Source: Calvatia gigantea
Taxonomy: Eukaryota; Basidiomycota; Agaricomycetes; Agaricales; Lycoperdaceae
Reading direction: 5' to 3'
Assembly (NCBI GenBank): GCA_025093985.1
Contig: JACAAK010000001.1
Location: forward strand, 1,798,001-1,862,000
Length of the DNA: 64,000 nt
Under the pieces are notes generated by a model. It saw nothing but the letters and a program-made list of their open reading frames with translations, was not told where the DNA came from and did not search any database. Position numbers and translations under genes: made by a program. Below are positions 56,839-64,000 of this stretch, piece by piece; within the stretch, counting starts at the first letter, position 1, and every line of letters starts with the position of its first letter.

Positions 56839-57816
56839 ATGCGCTCTCTTTCCTCTACTCAGACCAATAGAGTCCTCTCTTACCTGGACCAAGGGAAATC
56901 TGCTCATCATATTGCTTCTATTACTGGTCTGGGAGTCAGTACTATTTCTAGGATTCGCTCCAAACATAGATCAACACTTTCCAAATCTGTTGGTGGCCGC
57001 CCATCTAAACTTTCTCCCTCTGATATCCACTATTCTGTTCGCCTCATCACCTCTCGCAAGGCTGACAATGCCTCCCAAGTCACCAAATCACTTCAAAATG
57101 TTATTGCCCAGCCTGTATCCACCAAAACAGTGCGCAGGGCACTCAGAGGAGCTGGAATGAAGGCTGTAGTCAAGCGGAAACGACCTAAACTTACTGCTGT
57201 CCATAGGAGGAAAAGGTTGGAGTGGGCAGAAGCACATGTTAACTGGACCCTGGAGGACTGGAAGAGGGTTATTTGGACAGATGAGTCCAAAATCAATCGG
57301 TTTGGATCAGATGGAAGGGTTTGGGTATGGAAAAAGGCAGGAGAGGGGCTGAATGATAGATTGGTTGAGGGAACAGTCAAGTTTGGTGGAGGAAATGTGA
57401 TGATCTGGGGTTGTATGCTGTGGGATGGAGTGGGGTTTGCCACTAAAATTGAAGGGAAGATGGATGCTGACCTTTATGTTCAAATTTTGGGGGATGAACT
57501 AAAGAGGAGCATCAGGTGGTATGGGAAGAATGAGGAGGATATGGTCTTCCAACAGGACAATGACCCCAAACACAAGAGCAAAAAGGCTACAAACTGGCTA
57601 GATGAGTCTGAATTGGAGGTTATGGTATGGCCCCCACAGTCTCCAGACCTTAATCCCATTGAACATCTCTGGACTCACCTCAAGAATAAGCTGGGAGAGT
57701 ATGATACTCCTCCTGATAGCATGAATACCCTATGGGAGAGGATACAAAAGGAGTGGGATGACATAGAACCAGAAGTGTGTCAGAATCTGATAGAGAGTAT
57801 GCCTAGGAGGGTCTAG
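56839..57816 (+). CDS. Tc1/mariner transposase, DD34E, intact
   Basis: The frame is open from 56782. I prefer the second ATG (56839, MRSLSSTQTNRVLSYL) because it sits where homologues begin, giving 325 aa. The N-terminus has a paired-type helix-turn-helix (QGKSAHHIASITGLGVSTIS) and a GRPSK basic motif, then a second HTH (QPVSTKTVRRALRGAG). The catalytic triad is the Asp of IWTDESKIN, the Asp of FQQDNDPKH and the Glu of PIEHLW. I count 34 residues between the second Asp and the Glu, the DD34E of the Tc1 branch. It is expected to cut and paste the flanking repeats at TA. All key residues are present. Confidence 0.95.
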   Translation: MRSLSSTQTNRVLSYLDQGKSAHHIASITGLGVSTISRIRSKHRSTLSKSVGGRPSKLSPSDIHYSVRLITSRKADNASQVTKSLQNVIAQPVSTKTVRRALRGAGMKAVVKRKRPKLTAVHRRKRLEWAEAHVNWTLEDWKRVIWTDESKINRFGSDGRVWVWKKAGEGLNDRLVEGTVKFGGGNVMIWGCMLWDGVGFATKIEGKMDADLYVQILGDELKRSIRWYGKNEEDMVFQQDNDPKHKSKKATNWLDESELEVMVWPPQSPDLNPIEHLWTHLKNKLGEYDTPPDSMNTLWERIQKEWDDIEPEVCQNLIESMPRRV

Positions 57817-57881
57817 GCAGTTTTACAGGCCAAGGGAGCTTATACCAGGTACTAGAATACCCATTTTGTATATAAATTTCA

Positions 57882-58093
57882 AGAGGGACAAAACTGTTCC
57901 AATGCACTTAAAATATTAATTAATTAATAACTCCCCTAAAACAAAGGATTACATAATCATACTTTGCATATGATTAGATAAGATACTGGACTATCTACAA
58001 TTAAATTAGGAAGTGCACAGCCACAGTAGTCCTTGAGATATGAGCTGATCTTCTGAGAAGTTCAAAACATTGGAACGGTTTTGTCCCTTACTG
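57882..58093 (-). repeat. Mariner right inverted repeat
   Basis: 212 bp, the partner of 56489-56700, with four differences by eye, three of them transitions. Confidence 0.93.
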
Positions 58094-59836
58094 TAGCTCA
58101 AAGACTGCGGTGGCTCGCTTGGAGTTAATCGGAAAGGGGTTATTATGCATTTTCCCCTTGGCACAGCCGTCGCAAATGCCTTTCCGAGTAGATGGTGCGG
58201 GAATTGACGCGATGCCCTCAACGTGCTTTGGAAGCTCGGAGAGCGCGCGATCCGAAGGGTGTCCCATTCGACGATGCCAGTCGATGTAATCAAGTTGGCG
58301 TAAAGTCAACGCTACTGGGTGTTCCTTGCTATTCTGCAAGACATACGTGTGCACCGTATGTACGTTGTTTTTGAACAAACGATGAGGCCAGGCGGACAAT
58401 ACAGCTCGTCCTGATTTCTCACAGATGGTGGTCCCTTTAACGGTTGCCTCTAAAACATAGCCGTTCCGAAGAATCTGGCCTGAGGACATTAACCGTTCTG
58501 TGATTTCTTTGATGTAAAAGACCGGCGCAATACACGAAGTAGCGCTTCTGGACTTTCCCTTGTCTGACACATCATGCTGGAAAATCACAGACCCTCGTCC
58601 TGTCATTTCATAGATCCGGTTGCCAGCGGCTTGTATAAGCCCGAAATGGCCCATCTTAACCTCTGCGAAATCAGAGAGATAACCGGTGACATGGTACGAT
58701 GCTCCAGAATCAAGGAGCCAGTCTGCGTTATTCACCGAATGTTTGTTCCCTTCTTCTCGACACTTTTGGCACTGAGACAAATCACAGATGTGATATGTAA
58801 TGATCTGATTAAGATCCTCGTGCTCTTCGTGGAGTTCTGACCTTAACTTGTCTGAATACTCGTGATTATTCACGGTATATGTAGCATTCATCTTACTTTC
58901 CAGCTTAGTCACACTAGCGGAATAAGCAGAAGGGGAAACGCCTTGGGCACGCTTCCAGCATACATTGCAGTTTATGAAGTCCGTACAGCGGTGTCTACGA
59001 CGAGTCCCTACAGGAGGTGGACGACGTGCTACATCTGCATAGGTGCCCCGCTCTCTTCGGCGGCCACCTGGTCGTCCCAGCTCAACTTCGGAATCTCCAG
59101 GGCGTCCTGCTCCGAGGCGGACAGTCCCTGCGTCTGTATCGTTCCGTCCCATCCGTTGATGGGGCTGCACATCCTCTTCTGCATCAGAACAAGAATAGTA
59201 GTCAGTTGAAGGTACTGACCCGCACCCTCCGTCGGAACCGTAGTCGGTGTCCGAGTCGTTGTCATCTAAGACCGACTCGAGGACAGACTCGATCTCCTTT
59301 GGTGCCTGCTTCTTCTTGAGCGGCTTGGGTTTCTTGATAATCGCCGGCTTGTTATACACAGGGGCCGGCCACGCGATCTCGTCTTCCTCCCTTGTGACGG
59401 TGGATGGATTATGATCTACATCCATTTCATCAAAGCGCTTCCACATCTCCTCCGAACTCTCGCCCGACGATGAAATTGAATCGAGACGTTTGTCCCAATT
59501 CTTCAAGGCGGTAACCTTGGCTTTCACCGAAGGTTTGCGACGAGCTTCGGGCTCGGGCGCAGTGATGCGCGACGCGAGCGGAGTGGCATTGCTGCCAGTG
59601 GCGGCGGAATTGGAAGCAACTGGAGAGTTCTTGGCTCAACGTGTTGCTTCCACAAGGGAACGAGTGGATGGTGGCGGCACAGTTTGTGCCTGCGACACGA
59701 AATCCACGTCCTGGATATAACCGGAAGAGGTGGCGGCATTGCCTTGCACACCTCCCTCCTTTCCCTTTCCTTTTCCTTTTCCTCGGGGGCGCCATCGGCG
59801 TTTCTTCTCGCCGTCGCCTTCTCCTCCAGATGGCTT

Positions 59837-59839
<3 letters not shown>

Positions 59840-59870
<31 letters not shown>

Positions 59871-59965
59871 GGCTTTTTAGACCCCGAAGGTTGCTGCTGA
59901 CCTTGCGGTCGCTGCTGCCCTCCTTGCTGCTGGCGCTGTTGCTGCTGCTGCTGCCCACCTCCCTG
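59840..59965 (-). repeat. CAG/CTG microsatellite encoding poly-Gln in copia-2 gag
   Basis: Runs of GCT on the plus strand give a stretch of about ten glutamines plus further Gln-rich segments on the minus strand (QQQQQQQQQQKPSGGEG). It lies between the capsid part and the basic GKGKGKEGG region. Confidence 0.85.
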
Positions 59966-60724
59966 TCGTGGAGTGAAGCGCGCTCGTTGCGCGTGGGCGG
60001 TCTGGTTGGAGGCATAAGCGGCAATGATACCGCTTCGGGCCTTGTCCCACGTCAGCTCGTGGAGCGACGTGTTCGAGGTGAGGAGCGTCTGAGCTACATG
60101 GCTCAAAGACGGGTGGAGGGAGTGGAGGAGGACCATCGTCTCGATTTCCGGGGCGATGCCACTATCCATGGCGTCAAGCTGCCCGAAAATCTGCTGGAGC
60201 TCGCTAATCTTGAGCGAGGGGTCACCACCGAGAGGGAGCTCAAACGTGATGGCACGGATGAACTCGTTGTAAACCTGAGCTGGTCCAGGAAGGCCATATT
60301 GGCCCTGCAACTGAGACCAGAGAGAACGGGCGTCCCGGGCGGAATGCTTGAGCATGCTGTTGGGGAGAGTTGCCTCAATCAACCCAAGAGCGCGCATTCG
60401 GAGGTTGTTGGCCATACCAACACTGCGGCGTTCCTCAGCAGTTGCAGGAATTGGAGTTCCTGGTCGTGCGGGACGTGCCGGCGAAGTGCTAGTCGCCGGG
60501 GTAGCGGGGTGCTCAGGTCCATAGGCCTGCTCGTATTGGACTGGTTCGTCCATGGCTCCAGAGAAATCCCATCCGGTCCAAGAACAATCGTTTAAGGAAA
60601 TGCACATAAGTGCAGACCGAAGGCGAAGCGACCAGATAGTGTAGTTACCCGTCCCAGTAAGGACGGGAAGCTGCCCGCTAGGGGTTTGTACAAAGCCCTG
60701 CGGAGCAGGGGCCGATTTAGACAT

Positions 60725-60903
60725 ATCTAAGAATAGGGTAAACATGCGTTAGCATCATGTAGGACTGCAGTGCGTAATGCACGCGTCGCAACATGGGGCA
60801 GACACAGGGATCAAATGGACCAAAGGACCACCGTCTCCCAGGTTGCGTACGACCGTAGCCTCCTACACTCTACCAGCGTTGCTAAACGCGGTCTGAGTGA
60901 ACC
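60725..60903 (-). other. copia-2 leader
   Basis: It lies between the 5' LTR and the gag ATG. Immediately after the LTR the minus strand reads GGTTCACTCAGACC, the position of a primer-binding site. I could not match it to a tRNA with confidence. Confidence 0.5.
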
Positions 60904-61313
60904 TGTTAAGACAAGTACACCACGATAGCATTACACTAGTGGCGGAGGGGAGTCATACTCACTGGGCTTGTTGAGATATTGGTTGTAGACCGTAGCTAGT
61001 GGATATCTTAGAGGAATGATGGGCAGTAAAGTAGACTGGATTGTCTAAGGAATGTACGCATACTACATAGGTCTTATATATCTAATGTCTCTGGTCTGTG
61101 CGCCGTTCTACCTAATACAGGTGAGGTCTTATCTGCCAGTAGCATATACAGAGCATACTACGTACATTGTTCTATTTAATAGACCATGACCAGCAACCTA
61201 GAGTGCGGTCTAGTACATTGTTCGTTATCTCTCTTCAAGAGTGAAGTACTCAAGAACCCGTTTCAGCTATAAATAGACTGAACCAACGTAGTGGTACGGA
61301 TCGAGATTCAACA
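60904..61313 (-). repeat. copia-2 5' LTR
   Basis: Plus strand TGTTAAGACAAG...GATTCAACA, followed by the CATCC duplication. Confidence 0.97.
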
Positions 61314-61637
61314 CATCCCACCGCTATCTGTCGGTCCCACTTGAACTGATGCCCCATCTGTGCTGGGCCTCACACTTCTGAGAACCACTACACTGTCGCC
61401 AGCTGTTGCCATCCTAAGGATCTCAACAAGGCCACTCCGGAGGGACAACCATGTCCCCACTGATTCAAATGTCTTAATTGCGGTGGTGAGCACTGCGCTG
61501 ACTCCCATTTGTGCCAACTTTGGCACTACCGGTATGAGACTGAGTGGATCAAAGAGCACTATAGAAAGGTGAGTGAACACTGTCTGTCTAGGATAGCATC
61601 ACAATCTGCTGACAACAATTCAGCATCCGCACAATGA
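61314..61637 (+). pseudogene. L3 ORF1, 3' part with zinc knuckles
   Basis: With copia-2 and one CATCC removed, the codons join into CQCCWYWGHPTAIC, a perfect CX2CX4HX4C, so the insertion split a knuckle. Further cysteine/histidine clusters follow (CPICAGPHTSENH, CLNCGGEHCADSHLC). Two in-frame TGA codons are present (after SHLN and QPCPH). The frame ends at the TGA at 61635-61637. Confidence 0.83.
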
Positions 61638-62192
61638 ACCCCAAACCTGACGAGTTGAAGCATTTCGTGAAGGGTTGGTTATGTATATTGTCCTTTAATG
61701 TAGTGAAAAACTATGCCTTATTGGATGCATTGCTTGAATCTGAGCAAGATAACTTTGACATCATGTTCATCCAGGAACCTCCCTGGCAAACGATTAGATC
61801 CACCCCCTCGACGCTTGATGCTGAGGGTGAGCCTGTCATTGGAGCACCTAAGCACCCTGAGTGGCTGTATATGGTGAGGCTGGCCTCCTCTGTGGAGGAA
61901 CAAGATCATCTGCAGATTATGGCTTATGTCCATATGCAGATCAGAAGGCTGAGGCCCTCACTTAGGCAGGACCTCATTGATCACCAGGATGTGATGGTTA
62001 TCACCATTTTCAATCACGGTCGCAAATGCCATTTCATGAATGTTTATTCTGATGATGAGCACACTGCGATTGGGCTGCTCTATGAGAAGTGCAATTCGTT
62101 ACCCCAGATGCACTACATGGGAGGCAATTTCAATTGCCATTCATGTGAGTGGGATGATAATGTTTTGCATCACCACTGACCCGCCCAGCAGC
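61634..62192 (+). pseudogene. L3 ORF2, APE endonuclease N-terminal part (truncated)
   Basis: The ATG at 61634 overlaps the ORF1 stop as ATGA. It encodes SFNVVKNYALLDALL, then IMFIQEPPW (the metal-binding QEP motif) and MGGNFNCHSCEWD, where the usual GDFN has become GNFN by one transition, so a catalytic residue is lost. The frame stops at 62180-62182 and the element is cut by the L4 poly(T) at 62193. Confidence 0.85.
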
Positions 62193-64000
62193 TTTTTTTT
62201 TTTTTTTTTTTTAAATCAAGGCTTGTACCAATTTATAATGTGGTGCCCGATTGCAGTCCACGTGTAGCAAAGTACAAAGACCCTAACTACATTGTTCAAT
62301 GAGTTAAGAGTAATCTACCTTTCACAAACAGCCCAACCCAGCCCAAGCCATTCAGCCCAGCCCAAACCAAGCCACCCCCTACTGAATAAACTACCCTGGT
62401 CACCTGAAATGCCCATCACACTGAGGAAGACCCAGTTGCCCAGGTCTTGTGGTGTACACCCAGTGACACACTGTTGCATTGCAACAGTGCCCTGATCATC
62501 CCTCCAGAGGCAGACCCAGTGGCAATGGCAGCCGAGTGCCCTAAAGGGGACAGGTGCAGTTAGGAGAGCCAGGAGGTACTTGGGCTTCTACTTCGACCGT
62601 GCCCTGACTTTCAAAGAGCACGTTCGTTACTACTCCACCAAAGCTCTGTCTATAGTGAAAGCCATGAAGATGCTTGGTAACTCTACGAGGGGCTTGCGGC
62701 CTATGCAGAAGCACCTCTTATATCGGTCGTGTGTCGTTCCTATTGCGACGTACAGCTTCAAACTTTGGTTCTTCAAGGGGTTCCGCTGTAAGGCAGCCCT
62801 TAAGAGTCTTAACGTCATGCAGCGATGGGCAGCCCTGTGGATTACGGGGGCATTCCAGACTGCTCCTACAGGGGCTGCGGAGTCTTTTGCAGGCCTCATA
62901 CCTATTCAGCTTCATATACAGAAGCTTGCTGTCAGGTTGGACTACAGGATCAAGACCCTGTCACCTAACCACCCTCTTAAGGCTCTTATGAGCCCTGAAT
63001 ATTCTGGGTCTGCTAAGTTGCATGCTCGATCTGTCAGTCTTATGTCCCCTGCCATCTGCAGAAAGACTAAAGGCTCTCTACTCCAGGCTGATGCCAACCT
63101 GGTTAACCTTGTCGAGGAATTTGAGCCCATGGCTTCAATTAACCGACTGGGATACCACCTTATGGACTGCTACCCTGACCAGGTGTCATTCATGAAGGTG
63201 AAGCTCAATGTGGAGGGTAACACTGACCCCGAGCATATGTATGCTCTTGATGCGTGCCTTTGGGAGTGCAGGGAGGATCTCGGGATTGTTCATATGGCGA
63301 CAGATGCAAGTCTGCCGCTTCATGGCAAGTTCCAGGCAGTCTCATCTGCCCACGTCTATCGCCAACGTAAGTGTCTCCAGGAGATCACTCGCGTGGCAGG
63401 CCGAGTTACAGCACCTAATGCTGAGCTCATGGCCATTGTGCTTGGCGTTCATTTTGCCCTCAAGCAGGATGATGTCAGGCTTATACGCGTTTTCACTGAT
63501 TCTATTGCATCAGCAAAGCTCGCAGTTGATCCATCTACACATTCCGGGCAGATGTTGTCCCAAGGGGTGTATGTGGTGCTTAAACAATGGCTCTCTGGGG
63601 ATCCCCGGAGAGGCATTGAATTCCTCGCTGTCCCTTCTTCCGAGAAGTGGGAGTTTCACCATGCTGTCTACCGACATGTCACCTCATTCCCTCAGGTCGC
63701 TTATGGCCTGAGGCCATTCACTTCTATTGCCCGCCTGCGCAAAGAGGTGGTCGACGATGTTCTGGAGTCATGGTGTCAGCTGTACTCCACCTCTTCTTAC
63801 AAGGGGCGTAGCAATATGGATCTTGCCTCCGGGGCGGATCCATCTATTCTGGGGAAGCCGACCTATCTTTCTGGTGGGCCCTGGCTCCCTCATGTTAGCG
63901 GCTCTAACTTGCTATGTGTGAGGGCCATGCGTGCTGTCACAGGTCATGCTCCGATTGGGTCGTACCGCATATGATTCTTTCCTAATGAAAGCGTTGGCTA
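62193..64000 (-). mobile_element. LINE copy L4 with internal inversion
   Basis: The poly(T) at 62193-62212 and 3' UTR to about 62572 are minus oriented. From 62573 the sequence is LINE ORF2 in plus orientation. This is the layout produced by twin priming during target-primed reverse transcription. The copy runs off the window. Confidence 0.82.
62573..64000 (+). pseudogene. L4 ORF2 segment: end of RT, RNase H (inverted)
   Basis: It starts at YLGFYFDRALTFKEHVRYY, downstream of the RT catalytic site, and contains NVMQRWAALWITGAFQ, GLIPIQLHIQKL and RNase H. RNase H has the Asp of MATDASLPL, the Glu of NAELMAIVLGVHFAL and the Asp of FTDSIAS, at about 63300-63510. The frame is open to about 63974, where a TGA replaces a codon after IGSYRI. 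It is better preserved than L1, but it lacks a promoter and N-terminus. Confidence 0.88.

Larger units (their letters stand above)
56487..58095 (+). mobile_element. Tc1/mariner transposon with 212-bp inverted repeats
   Basis: The element is 56489-58093 (1605 bp), with TA duplicated at 56487-56488 and 58094-58095. Its ends are CAGTAAGGG and CCCTTACTG. It is inserted in copia-2 pol, and the related copia-1 (7080-7081) shows the single TA empty site. The inverted repeats differ at four positions by my count, and the transposase is open, so this is the youngest insertion in the window. Confidence 0.97.
53343..60724 (-). pseudogene. copia-2 gag-pol polyprotein, one stop plus mariner insertion
   Basis: The likely start is the ATG at 60724 (MSKSAPAPQGFVQ). 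The span without the insertion is about 1925 codons. Gag (60724 to about 59640) has a UBN2-like region and a Gln-rich tract. The only stop is TGA at 59633-59635, where the frame predicts CGA. Then come a CX2C-type cysteine region (CTDFINCNVC, CDLSQCQKC), protease (LLDSGASYHVTG, about 58710) and the integrase zinc region (WHRRMGHPS, CDGCAKGK). The mariner lies at the CHSDLLELP segment. The integrase core (RTDNGGEY, GRAERLNRT), proline-rich linker, RT (VYVDDVNFLG, about 54350) and RNase H (SSTEAEYKEL, ADIFTKNL) follow. Confidence 0.95.
52908..61313 (-). mobile_element. Ty1/copia element copia-2, complete and young
   Basis: LTRs 52908-53317 and 60904-61313 (410 bp each) differ at one position that I can see (GACGAG against GACAAG, a CpG transition). 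The target duplication is CATCC (52903-52907, 61314-61318). Gag-pol is a single frame with one TGA and the mariner insertion. Removing the mariner plus one TA (1607 bp) restores the frame. Confidence 0.97.
51445..62192 (+). mobile_element. LINE L3 (ORF1 and start of ORF2), split by copia-2
   Basis: It is plus oriented. ORF1 with zinc knuckles is interrupted at 52908-61313 by copia-2. ORF2 begins at 61634 and is cut at 62192 by the poly(T) of L4. It is the only LINE copy in the window retaining its 5' coding end. Confidence 0.87.

Noticed and set aside
60885..60903. Named tRNA as primer of copia-2
   Set aside because: The sequence after the LTR (GGTTCACTCAGACC) could not be assigned to a tRNA from memory with any certainty.
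1..64000. CRISPR arrays, tRNA or rRNA genes, host genes
   Set aside because: I saw no regularly spaced short repeats, no tRNA-like cloverleaf and no ORF without a transposon explanation, apart from the unrecognised ORFs that belong to elements.

Overview
The window is a block of nested transposable elements with no recognisable host gene, tRNA or rRNA. The element set points to a filamentous fungus, most likely a basidiomycete (Agaricomycetes-like). It contains chromodomain Ty3/gypsy elements of the Tf1/sushi type, a second gypsy lineage with a basidiomycete-style gag, Ty1/copia elements, Tad/I-like LINEs with a C-terminal RNase H, and a Tc1/mariner element. The species assignment is inference.

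Layout. 1-3501: minus-strand gypsy G1, whose LTR is cut by a 5'-truncated minus-strand copia (copia-1, 3502-7750). 7751-26909: an old minus-strand gypsy (C). C is split by gypsy A (10386-23845, TSD AGAGT), and A is split by gypsy B (13521-20624, TSD AGTGT). B's 3' LTR contains a 500-bp copy of A. 24297-29328: solo LTRs of one ~625-bp family, a LINE tail, a minus-strand gypsy-E relative and a copia-3 tail. 29329-43258: plus-strand gypsy E, split by the complete minus-strand gypsy D (31394-37754, TSD CAAAC). 43259-45233: a solo LTR, then copia-4 gag-protease with its own nested solo LTR. 45234-51155: three minus-strand LINE copies head to tail (L0, L1, L2), two of them carrying solo LTRs. 51445-62192: plus-strand LINE L3, split by the young copia-2 (52908-61313, TSD CATCC). 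Copia-2 is itself split by an intact Tc1/mariner (56489-58093, TSD TA). 62193-64000: a fourth LINE (L4) with an internal inversion.

The main biological points are these. G1, A, B and D form one self-primed gypsy family. In each, the 11-nt primer-binding site next to the 5' LTR is the reverse complement of a sequence in the LTR about 34 nt after a TATA-like box, and in A both sides have changed together. A, B and D carry an unrecognised third ORF of about 330 codons exactly 6 nt after the pol stop codon. Two gene-breaking 5-bp insertions, in B gag and G1 pol, have the form TACAGTA, which is what excision of a Tc1/mariner element with CAG...CTG ends leaves behind. Decay is almost purely by transitions, mostly CGA to TGA, as expected for cytosine methylation and deamination or a RIP-like process. 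All counts were made by eye.
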